Positions 1 through 7,259 of a stretch of DNA of 64,000 nucleotides are shown here, piece after piece. Origin of the DNA: Streptomyces sp. CB02923 (GTDB taxonomy: Bacteria; Actinomycetota; Actinomycetes; Streptomycetales; Streptomycetaceae). The translations under genes were made by a program, and so were the position numbers. Each line of letters begins with the position of its first letter. Positions within the stretch are counted from its first letter, which is position 1. The stretch is from positions 1,023,299 to 1,087,298 of the forward strand of contig NZ_LWKZ01000024.1 in NCBI RefSeq assembly GCF_001905005.1, written 5' to 3'. A model generated the notes under the pieces. The model saw only the letters and a list, made by a program, of their open reading frames with translations. It did no database searches and was not told the DNA's origin.

Positions 1-196
1 CGACGGTGTCGGACAGGCCGACGAAGATGCCGGTGCCGACGATGGCGCCGATGCCGAAGCACACGAGCTGGAAGAGCCCCATGGTGCGCTTGAGGCCGTG
101 GCCTTCGAGATCCGCGCCGGATTCGGCGACGAGGACGTCGGGGGACTTGATGCGCAGTCCGGACGGACCTGACGGAGGCATGCGGATGGTTCTCAT
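1..196 (-). CDS. APC-family amino acid permease, N-terminal part (cut by window edge)
   Basis: Reading leftwards from an ATG at 196, the frame encodes about 65 residues. They begin MRTIRMPPSGPSG and run into LKRTMGLFQLVCFGIGAIVG and TGIFVGLSDT. The GIGAIVGTGIF stretch is the hallmark first membrane helix and substrate loop of APC-superfamily permeases. The rest of the gene lies outside the window. It is the third gene in the arcA-arcB direction, so an arginine or ornithine transporter feeding the deiminase pathway is likely by context; the sequence alone does not fix the substrate. The 200 bases between this start and the arcB stop show no other gene. Confidence 0.85.
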   Translation of the reverse strand, partial: MRTIRMPPSGPSGLRIKSPDVLVAESGADLEGHGLKRTMGLFQLVCFGIGAIVGTGIFVGLSDTV

Positions 197-397
197 CTCT
201 GGTGGTGCGTGGTGCGTGGTGCGGCGCGCGGCGGGGTGGGCCGCGCACGGGGCGAGGCCGGACCGGTGGGTCCGGACCCGCGAGTCAGTTCGATGGTAGC
301 CCTTGTAGCTGCATGATCGCCCATGGGGTCGTATAGCCATGCAATACGGGCGTACAGGGCCGCGCGGCGCCGGGCCGCGCGGGGGCGACGGCGGGCT

Positions 398-1399
398 TCA
401 GGCCAGGGTGGCGACCAGGATCGCCTTGATCGTGTGCAGCCGGTTCTCCGCCTCGTCGAAGACGACGGAGTGCGCGGACTCGAAGACCTCGTCCGTGACC
501 TCCAGGGAGGTCAGTCCGTGCCGCTCGTGGATCTCCTGCCCGACGGCGGTGCCCAGGTCGTGGAAGGCGGGCAGGCAGTGCAGGAACTTCACGTCCGGGT
601 TGCCGGTGGCGCGCAGCACGTCCATCGTGACGGCGTAGCCGCCGAGCAGCGCGATCCGCTCGTCCCAGACCTCCTTGGGCTCGCCCATCGAGACCCACAC
701 GTCGGTCGCGACGAAGTCCGCGCCGCGCACCCCTTCGGCCACGTCCGCGGTGAGCGTGACGCGGGCGCCGCTGTGCGCGGCCAGCTCCTTGGCCCGGGTG
801 ACGACCTCCTCGTCGGGCCAGAGACCCTCGGGCGCCACGATCCGTACGTCCATGCCGAGCAGCGCACCGGTGATCAGGTAGGAGTTCCCCATGTTGTAGC
901 GGGCGTCACCGACGTAGGCGAAGGCGATCTCCGGGAGCGGGCGGCCGGGCACGTGCTCCTTCATCGTCAGCACGTCGGCGAGCATCTGGGTCGGGTGCCA
1001 CATGTCGGTCAGGCCGTTGAAGACCGGGACGCCCGCGTGCGCGGCCAGCTCCTCGACGTCGGACTGGGAGCTGCCCCGGAACTCGATGGCGTCGAACATC
1101 CGGCCGAGGACCCGGGCGGTGTCCTTCACCGACTCCTTGTGCCCGATCTGCGATCCGGCCGGGTCGAGGCAGGTGGTCGAGGCACCCTGGTCCGCCGCGG
1201 CGACCTCGAAGGCACAGCGGGTACGGGTGGAGGTCTTCTCGAAGATCAGGGCGATGTTGCGGCCCCGCAGGCGCGCGACCTCCTCGCCCGCGCGCTTGGC
1301 GGCCTTCAGCTCGGCCGCCAGGTCGACGAGGCGGTGGAACTCCTCGGCGCTGAAGTCCAGCTCCTTGAGGAAGTGGCGGCCCTTGAGGTCTATCGCCAT
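398..1399 (-). CDS. arcB: Ornithine carbamoyltransferase, probably catabolic
   Basis: The 333-residue protein has the full length of the family. Near residue 55 it carries the carbamoyl-phosphate motif STRTR (EKTSTRTRCAFE), and it has the ornithine/substrate motif HCLPAFHD. The reaction interconverts citrulline plus phosphate and ornithine plus carbamoyl phosphate in the cytoplasm. It lies downstream of arginine deiminase on the same strand, which argues for the catabolic ADI-pathway role (arcB) rather than biosynthetic argF; the sequence alone cannot separate the two. The ATG at 1399 is preceded by an AGGAG ribosome-binding site. The start MAIDLKGRHFLKEL matches the family. Confidence 0.95.
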   Translation of the reverse strand: MAIDLKGRHFLKELDFSAEEFHRLVDLAAELKAAKRAGEEVARLRGRNIALIFEKTSTRTRCAFEVAAADQGASTTCLDPAGSQIGHKESVKDTARVLGRMFDAIEFRGSSQSDVEELAAHAGVPVFNGLTDMWHPTQMLADVLTMKEHVPGRPLPEIAFAYVGDARYNMGNSYLITGALLGMDVRIVAPEGLWPDEEVVTRAKELAAHSGARVTLTADVAEGVRGADFVATDVWVSMGEPKEVWDERIALLGGYAVTMDVLRATGNPDVKFLHCLPAFHDLGTAVGQEIHERHGLTSLEVTDEVFESAHSVVFDEAENRLHTIKAILVATLA

Positions 1400-1451
1400 G
1401 GTGGGCTCCTAGGTCGCGGCAATGAGTACGACTGGAAGTGTATACGAGAGT

Positions 1452-1467
1452 CCGTATCCCTATACGG
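1452..1467. promoter_or_regulatory. Inverted repeat CCGTAT-CCCT-ATACGG in the arcA-arcB gap
   Basis: Perfect 6-bp arms around a 4-base spacer, with a further TATACG copy just to its left (1441-1446). It lies about 55-70 bases upstream of the arcB start in an otherwise GC-rich gap of about 140 bases. A regulator site (for example an ArgR-type box) or a local promoter region is possible; assignment is inference only. Confidence 0.35.
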
Positions 1468-1540
1468 GGCGGCCGCCGGCCACAGCCGCGTACGGCACCC
1501 CGCCCTTCCCTGTTCTCCCCCTGCCGCGGGGGCTTCTCCC

Positions 1541-2764
1541 CTATACCGGGTCGCGTTCCACCGGGCAGCTCATGCAGCGCGGGCCGCCCCGGCCGCGCCC
1601 CAGCTCACTGCCCGGAATGGTAATGACCTCGATGCCGCGCTTGCGCAGGAAGGTGTTGGTCGTGACGTTGCGCTCGTACGCCACCACCACGCCCGGCTCG
1701 ACGGCCAGCACGTTGCACCCGTCGTCCCACTGCTCGCGCTCGGCCGCGTGCACGTCCTGCGTCGCGGTCAGCACCCGGATGTCGTCCAGGCCCAGCGCCG
1801 CCGCCATGGCCCGGTGCATGTGCTCCGGCGGGTGGTCGGTGACCTTCAGCTCCTGGTCACCGGCGCCCGGCTCGATCGTGTACGAGCGCAGCATCCCCAG
1901 CCCCGCGTACTGGGTGAACGTTCCGCCGTCGACCATCGTCATGACCGTGTCCAAGTGCATGAAGGCCCGCCGCTTGGGCATGTCCAGCGCCACGATCGTC
2001 CGCGCGGAACCGGCCGCGAACAGGCCGCGCGCCAGCATCTCCACCGCCTGCGGCGTGGTCCGCTCGCTCATCCCGATCAGTACGGCGCCGTTGCCGAGCA
2101 CCAGCACGTCGCCGCCCTCGATGGTCGAGGGGTAGGCCGCCTGCCCCTCCGACCAGACGTTGAAGCCGCCTCCCCGGAACAGCTTGTGGTGCCGGTAGAT
2201 CGCCTCGTAGTGCACCGTCTCGCGCTGCCGGGCCGGCCAGCGCATGGCGTTGACCGACACCCCGTCGTAGACCCACGCCGAGGTGTCGCGGGTGAACAGG
2301 TGGTTGGGCAGCGGACGCAGCACGAAGTCGTCGAGGTCCATCACATGGAAGCGGACCGAGGTCGGCTCCGGGTGCGCCGCCAGGTACTCCCGCTTGGTCA
2401 TCCCGCCGACCAGCGCCTCCACCAGCTCGGGGACGGCCATCGCGTCGAAGACGGCCCGCAGGTGGTCGGTGGCCAGCGGCCCGTACTCCTTTTCGTGGAA
2501 GACCCGGTCCAGCACGAGCGTCCGGGCCTCGGGAGACCGGAGGGTCTCCGCCAGCAGGTCCCCGAACAGGTGAACCTCGACGCCCCGGTCCCGGAGGATG
2601 TCCGCGAAGGCGTCGTGCTCGGCGCGCGCCCGGCGCACCCACAGCACGTCGTCGAAGAGCAGGGCGTCCTTGTTGGTCGGGGTGAGTCGCTTCAGCTCCA
2701 GATCGGGGCGGTGCAGGATGACGCGGCGCAGCCGCCCGGCCTCGGAGTCGACATGGAATCCCAT
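1541..2764 (-). CDS. arcA: Arginine deiminase
   Basis: Encodes about 407 residues from ATG 2764 (MGFHVDSEAGRLRRVILHRP). This is the expected length for arginine deiminase, which hydrolyses arginine to citrulline and ammonia. Visible family marks are the N-terminal ILHRPDLELKRLTP, the FTRDTS segment with the substrate-binding Asp, the EGGD motif, the HLDTVMT His/Asp segment, and the C-terminal GRGGPRCMSCP holding the nucleophilic cysteine. A longer open frame upstream reads as low-quality Arg/Pro-rich sequence, so the internal ATG with a G-rich leader is preferred. It is the first gene of an arcA-arcB-permease set. Confidence 0.96.
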   Translation of the reverse strand: MGFHVDSEAGRLRRVILHRPDLELKRLTPTNKDALLFDDVLWVRRARAEHDAFADILRDRGVEVHLFGDLLAETLRSPEARTLVLDRVFHEKEYGPLATDHLRAVFDAMAVPELVEALVGGMTKREYLAAHPEPTSVRFHVMDLDDFVLRPLPNHLFTRDTSAWVYDGVSVNAMRWPARQRETVHYEAIYRHHKLFRGGGFNVWSEGQAAYPSTIEGGDVLVLGNGAVLIGMSERTTPQAVEMLARGLFAAGSARTIVALDMPKRRAFMHLDTVMTMVDGGTFTQYAGLGMLRSYTIEPGAGDQELKVTDHPPEHMHRAMAAALGLDDIRVLTATQDVHAAEREQWDDGCNVLAVEPGVVVAYERNVTTNTFLRKRGIEVITIPGSELGRGRGGPRCMSCPVERDPV

Positions 2765-2974
2765 GCCCCCATCTTCGCCGCTGGAGGCCCGCGGCGGAGG
2801 ACCGTGGACCGCCCGCGACACGGGGTTTCGCTTCCGCCGGGGCCGGCGTCCGGCGGAAGCTGCCCTTCCCGGGAAGGTCCGGCGGATCGGAGCGGGGCCG
2901 GGGCCGGGCGCCTTCCGGGACCCCGTGTCGGTACAGGGCCCCTCCCGGGACCCCATGCCGGTACAGACCGCCTC

Positions 2975-5062
2975 CTAGGACCCCATCAGGAGGATGACCG
3001 GGATCAGGATCACGGCGACGGCTATCACCAGGAGGAGCACGCTGACCCAGACCCAGCCCGCCGACCTCTCGTCGTGGTCGGGCAGGCCGCTCTCCGGGCG
3101 GCCGCCGCGGGGACGGCGGCCGGGGAGCCAGGGGGCGCGGCCGGTGCCCCGGCCGGCGAACCGGAGGACTCCTGGCTGCTCCGCCGTGGCCGTCGTCCGT
3201 GTCGCGGCCTCGAACAGCGCCTTCCAGCCCTGGTCCCCGAAGCCGGTGGGCCGGCCGTCGCCGAGCAGCTGCCGCAGCACCGCCCGGCCCCGCCCGTGGT
3301 GACCGTTCCAGAGGTCCGGCAGGACGCGCCACAACAGGCCGGGGATACTGCCCTCATCGCTGTGCGGCTGCACCAGGCCGCCGTACAGGTACACGGCGGT
3401 CTGTACCCGCATCCGGCCGTCCGGCCCGGTGACCGGGTCCTCGTCGCGGTGTTCGCCGTACGGGCCGAGGAACAGGTGGGCCCTGAGGAGCCGTTCACCG
3501 ACCTCCTCCGCCGCGGACGGGGAGCGGTGGGGAGCGCGGAGGATGAGCACATGGGCCACGTGGTCGGCCTGGTCGGCGGGAAGGCCGCCTTCGAGCACTT
3601 CCAGGAGCACGCTGTCCGAGCTGGTGCGCAGGTAGTCCTCGGTCTCGGCGCCGTTGCGGTGCAGTGCCTGGCGCAGCACCAGGGCCGTCACGTCACGGGC
3701 GAACCCGCTGTCGGCCCTGACGGCCTGCCCGCCGCGGTCCTCGCGCCTCGCCGCGTGGCTCTGCCCGCCGCGCTCACCGGACCGTACGTCGTACGCCGGG
3801 CCGCCGCGGTCCTCGTACCGCACGTCGTACGCCGGGCCGTCGCGGTCCTCGTACCGCACGTCGTACGCCGGGCCGTCGCGGTCCTCGCGGGGCTGGTCGG
3901 GCGCCTGCCGGTCCTGGTCCGGCGTCCGCCGGTGCGCGGGCTGCTCCTGGTCCTGCCGCATGTTGTCGAACACCGCGTTGTCGTACGTCGCGTTGTCGTA
4001 CGCCGGGTTGTCGAGCCGCTCGTCCCGGGCCCGGTCGTACACGGGGTCCCGGGCCGGCTCGCGGGGCTCGCCCGCCCGGTCCGTACGGGTACGGCGGTGG
4101 CTGCCGGCGTGGCTGAGCCACTTCAGTGCCTCGTGGACCAGGCGCGCCCGTTCGTCGAGGGGCTCCTCGCCGAAGACGTGCCGTTCGGCCAGCGCGCGGC
4201 GCGTCTCGCGCAGCGCCTCAAGGTCGAAGCGGACGTCCAGGAAGTGGTCGGCCAGCCGCGCGGCCGCCTCTCCGGCCGGGTCGCCGTGGTCGGGCACACC
4301 GTCGTCCCGGCCGTCACCGGCGCTCCCCGGGCGGGCGGGGTCCAGGCGGGTCAGCTGCTGGTCCCGCGTGGCCGACACGGGCCAGCGCGGCACGAAGACA
4401 TAGCGGAACGGCCCGCCGTCGCGGGTGTCGTGGGTGGCGAAGGACCAGCTGGGCAGGGCGGGACCGATCAGGTTGCACATCCCCCACAGGACGTGGACCG
4501 GCCCGTCGCCGCCCGTGCGGTCCAGGACGGACAGCCGCTGCCGCGGCTCGCGCAGGCGCCCGGCGAGCACCGCCGCCAGTTCGCCGGGGAACTGCCCGGT
4601 CCGGTCGGTGAGCCCCGGCGCCGCGCTCTCGGCGGCGTCCCGCAGCGCCTGCGCCGGTACGCAGTCCAGCGACCGCCCCTCGACCTCCCGGAGGTTGATG
4701 TCGCTGCCCTCCCAGCGCCAGGTGTGCAGGCCCAGGCAGCGGCGGGGCGTCAGCACGGACGCGCTGCCCAGCAGTGCGTGGGAGCAGGTGCTGGGGCGGC
4801 CGCCGCGGTCCTGGCCGGGGATGCGGCGGATCAGCAGGACCGACCTCTCCTGCCCCGGCTCGCCGGGCAGTTCCACCCGGGCCAGGCTCTCGCGTGCCTC
4901 GTCGCCGGGCACGCTCAGGAGTGCGGCGACCTTGCGGTAGATGGGCTGGAGCCCCTCCCGGTTGCCGGACCAGGCGACCGGGCCGACGCCCGCGCCGCCG
5001 ACGGCGTGGTCCGCGTCCCAGCGGAAGACGATCTGGTGCACCGGCGCGTCGGTCGCGCTCAC
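2975..5062 (-). CDS. GAP1-like (GTPase-associated) protein with C-terminal membrane anchor
   Basis: About 695 residues from GTG 5062, overlapping the stop of the upstream GTPase gene by four bases (GTGA). The N-terminus (HQIVFRWDADHAVGGAGVGP, then PVAWSGN) resembles GAP1-N2-type domains encoded beside TRAFAC GTPases. The middle and C-terminal parts look globular and helical. Between them is an Asp/Arg/Tyr-rich linker with YDN and EDRDGPAYDV repeats. The protein ends in a single hydrophobic helix (GWVWVSVLLLVIAVAVILIP) with only a few residues after it, so it is a tail-anchored cytoplasmic protein. It is the last gene of the GTPase/tubulin operon. Biochemical activity is unknown; a role as partner or effector of the GTPase is inferred from context. 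Confidence 0.7.
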   Translation of the reverse strand: MSATDAPVHQIVFRWDADHAVGGAGVGPVAWSGNREGLQPIYRKVAALLSVPGDEARESLARVELPGEPGQERSVLLIRRIPGQDRGGRPSTCSHALLGSASVLTPRRCLGLHTWRWEGSDINLREVEGRSLDCVPAQALRDAAESAAPGLTDRTGQFPGELAAVLAGRLREPRQRLSVLDRTGGDGPVHVLWGMCNLIGPALPSWSFATHDTRDGGPFRYVFVPRWPVSATRDQQLTRLDPARPGSAGDGRDDGVPDHGDPAGEAAARLADHFLDVRFDLEALRETRRALAERHVFGEEPLDERARLVHEALKWLSHAGSHRRTRTDRAGEPREPARDPVYDRARDERLDNPAYDNATYDNAVFDNMRQDQEQPAHRRTPDQDRQAPDQPREDRDGPAYDVRYEDRDGPAYDVRYEDRGGPAYDVRSGERGGQSHAARREDRGGQAVRADSGFARDVTALVLRQALHRNGAETEDYLRTSSDSVLLEVLEGGLPADQADHVAHVLILRAPHRSPSAAEEVGERLLRAHLFLGPYGEHRDEDPVTGPDGRMRVQTAVYLYGGLVQPHSDEGSIPGLLWRVLPDLWNGHHGRGRAVLRQLLGDGRPTGFGDQGWKALFEAATRTTATAEQPGVLRFAGRGTGRAPWLPGRRPRGGRPESGLPDHDERSAGWVWVSVLLLVIAVAVILIPVILLMGS
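3787..3894. repeat. Three near-identical 36-bp tandem repeats inside the GAP1-like gene
   Basis: Units start at 3787, 3823 and 3859. Each encodes a 12-residue unit of the type RYEDRDGPAYDV on the minus strand. The period is a multiple of three, so copy-number change would keep the frame. The repeats lie in the disordered linker between the globular halves. Confidence 0.85.
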
Positions 5063-6144
5063 AGTCCCACCTCCTGGGGGTCGGCTCCCGGGAGGAGCCC
5101 GCACATCGCGAAGACCGACAGCAGCGGGGAGAGCACCCGCCTCGGCCGTACGCCCTGGGGAAAGCCGCCCGCGTCCTCCTGGCCGCCGGTGGCCGACGCG
5201 AAGTGCAGGGTGCACCGCGCGCAGTCGCTGAACGGTTTGAGCCAGGCGGGCCCGCCGTGGTGCCGCAGGAAGGCGTACACGTCGCGGCTCTCCGCACGCA
5301 GGGCCCGTGCCGTCGGCCGGGCGCTCTCGGGGGCGGTCAGCCAGCGCGCCACGGCCGGTTCGAACCGGATCAGGTCGCTCTTGCCGACGACGACCGCGGC
5401 CGCCGCGTCCACGTACGGCCCATCCCGCGGCACCCGGTCCAGGACGGTGCCGAACGAGCGGTCGCCGAGGTCGTCGGTGCGCTGCTTGGTGCGTTCGCGT
5501 ACGGCGTCCAGGTACGGCAGCGGCACCGCGCGCAGCGGGTCGACGACGAAGATGAACGCGCTGACGGCGGCGAGGAACCGGGTGACCCGGCCGGTGCGTT
5601 CCAGGTCCTCGCCCGACAGGTCGAAGAAGACCACCGGCCGGGTCGTGCCGCCCCGGCTGACCAGCAGCCCGTCGGCGAACTCCGCGAACTCGGTCTGCTC
5701 GGTGTGCGCCAGCATCTCGCCGGCCCGCAGCTTCAGCACCCGGTCGTTGAGGTAGGAGCGGTGCGATTCGGTGTGCAGCGGCGTGGCCTTGAGGCCGTGG
5801 GCGTCCAGCGCGCCCCGCTCCACCTCGCCGATCATCGAGGCGAGCAGGTGGGTCTTGCCCGCGCGTGAGCTGCCCACCAGGGCCACCGTCAGGGGTTCGC
5901 CGTTGGTGAGGTAGGGCGCGGGCAGGTAGTGCTCGGGCATCCCCGCCGTGTTGCCGCAGACCTGGAACGCCTCCCGCAGGGCGTCCTGGCGGCGCAGCGG
6001 GTTGTGCTCGCCTGTCAGGTCCAGCCGGACGAAGGTGCTGGTCTCGTCGCGTACGTACAGCCGGTCCTCGTCGAAACGGATCGGATCGAGGCAGTACGGG
6101 CACACCACCGGCCGGGGCCCTGGCGGCATCGGGTACGTGCTCAC
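5059..6144 (-). CDS. TRAFAC-type GTPase (double-GTPase-like) with N-terminal Cys pair
   Basis: About 361 residues from GTG 6144, which overlaps the upstream pseudokinase stop. An N-terminal CPYC (residues 15-18) suggests a small metal-binding element. It is followed by a P-loop GSSRAGKT (91-98), a switch-II-like FFDLSGED (DLSG 175-178) and GKSD (254-257) in the position of NKxD. A second Cys pair, CARC, lies near the C-terminus. These fit the TRAFAC GTPases (DO-GTPase2 type) found with GAP1-like proteins in actinobacteria. The stop overlaps the GAP1-like start by GTGA, suggesting coupled translation. It probably acts as the GTP-dependent switch of the system; nothing in the sequence identifies its trigger. 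Confidence 0.75.
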   Translation of the reverse strand: MSTYPMPPGPRPVVCPYCLDPIRFDEDRLYVRDETSTFVRLDLTGEHNPLRRQDALREAFQVCGNTAGMPEHYLPAPYLTNGEPLTVALVGSSRAGKTHLLASMIGEVERGALDAHGLKATPLHTESHRSYLNDRVLKLRAGEMLAHTEQTEFAEFADGLLVSRGGTTRPVVFFDLSGEDLERTGRVTRFLAAVSAFIFVVDPLRAVPLPYLDAVRERTKQRTDDLGDRSFGTVLDRVPRDGPYVDAAAAVVVGKSDLIRFEPAVARWLTAPESARPTARALRAESRDVYAFLRHHGGPAWLKPFSDCARCTLHFASATGGQEDAGGFPQGVRPRRVLSPLLSVFAMCGLLPGADPQEVGL

Positions 6145-7250
6145 CGGCGCCCTCCCGTTCCCGTACGCCCGGCACCGAACAGGGCGCGCAGCCCGCGGCC
6201 CGGCACCCGGCCGGCTCCGGGCTCCGCGTCCGGGTCGTCGTCCAGCCCCAACTCCGTTCTCTTGCGGGCCAGTTCCTCGTCGAAGGCGCGGCGGCCCGGT
6301 TCCAGGGGGTCGGCGGGGAGGGGGCGCCCCTGGAGCGGGTCCTGCCGGTTGAGCATCCGCAGCACCTCGACGGGGTGACCGCGTTCCTCGGCCCGGTGCG
6401 CGTAAGCGGTGGACAGCACGCCGAGCGCGGGCAGCCGCGCCAGGTCGCGCGGCGGGCCGTCCGGCTCCCCTTCGCGGCCGGTGGCCAGGTGGTACATCAT
6501 CTGGGCCACGCTCCACAGGTCGTCGCGCGAGTCCGCGGTGCCGCGCCCGTCACGCTGCTCCGGGGAGGCCCAGGGCGCCTCGCCCAGTGCCTCGCGGGGG
6601 TGTCCGGCGCGGGTGGCCAGGCAGGGCTCGGGCAGCCGGACGTGCCGGCCGTCCCACCGCACCGTGTACGGGGTCAGCCCGCGGTGCACCACCCCGACGG
6701 CCTCCAACAGTCGTACCGCCAGGACCAGTTCGCTGCGGATGCGCTCCTGTTCCTTGACCGTGGCCCGGCCCGCGAGCGCCGCCAGCGGGCGTCCGCGCGC
6801 GGGTTCGTAGAAGACGAACGGTTCCCGTACGTCCAGGTGGTAGCCGCCGAACCGGGCGAACAGCTGGTGGTACGGGGCGTCGCCGAAGGCCCGGCGCACG
6901 GCGAGGCCGACGCCCACCTCCGCCTCCAGCCGGTCGCGGGCCCGGTGGTCGCCGCGCGCGGTGTGCGAGAGGCGGTACTGCAGCACCCGCCAGTCCTCGC
7001 CCAGCGTCATCGGCCTGGCCCGCAGCGCGCGGCGCTGCTGTCCGGAAGGCAGGTCGCCCCAGTAGGCCGCCAGCAGCCGGGCGGGCGTGCCCTCGTCCGT
7101 GAAGAAGGCCAGCTCGGCCCGGTCGCCCGCCGGGCGGCTCCCGTTGTGCGCTCCGGCGTCCCCGGGTTTCCCGTTCCCGGACGCGGCACCGCCGGCCGGC
7201 GCCGGGCCGGGTGTCCCCACGGTGTCCTGCCGGTCCGCCCAGTCGTCCAT
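6141..7250 (-). CDS. Protein-kinase-fold protein, probable pseudokinase
   Basis: 369 residues from ATG 7250. The C-lobe keeps recognisable kinase landmarks: VGVVHRGLTPYTVRW in place of the HRDLKxxN loop, WASPEQ like the APE segment, and DDLWSVAQMMYHLATG like the DxWSxG helix. The catalytic Asp is replaced by Gly (G191 in HRGLTP), and the DFG position reads LPEPC. Neither a normal glycine-rich loop nor a clear VAxK lysine is visible. The first 45 residues and the C-terminal tail are low complexity. I read it as a catalytically dead kinase fold used as an adaptor between the membrane protein and the GTPase genes it sits between. Confidence 0.7.
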   Translation of the reverse strand: MDDWADRQDTVGTPGPAPAGGAASGNGKPGDAGAHNGSRPAGDRAELAFFTDEGTPARLLAAYWGDLPSGQQRRALRARPMTLGEDWRVLQYRLSHTARGDHRARDRLEAEVGVGLAVRRAFGDAPYHQLFARFGGYHLDVREPFVFYEPARGRPLAALAGRATVKEQERIRSELVLAVRLLEAVGVVHRGLTPYTVRWDGRHVRLPEPCLATRAGHPREALGEAPWASPEQRDGRGTADSRDDLWSVAQMMYHLATGREGEPDGPPRDLARLPALGVLSTAYAHRAEERGHPVEVLRMLNRQDPLQGRPLPADPLEPGRRAFDEELARKRTELGLDDDPDAEPGAGRVPGRGLRALFGAGRTGTGGRR

Positions 7251-7259
7251 GACGTCCCC

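Noticed and set aside
1453..1540. Terminator between arcA and arcB (CCCCC...GGGGG near 1517-1532)
   Set aside because: The stem is only five pairs and the genes are likely co-transcribed, so it is not annotated as a terminator.
323..5755. Very long open frame on the plus strand opposite arcB, arcA and the GAP1/GTPase genes
   Set aside because: It is antisense to genes with clear family motifs; its protein is Arg/Gly/Pro/Val-rich with no recognisable domain, as expected from high GC third positions.
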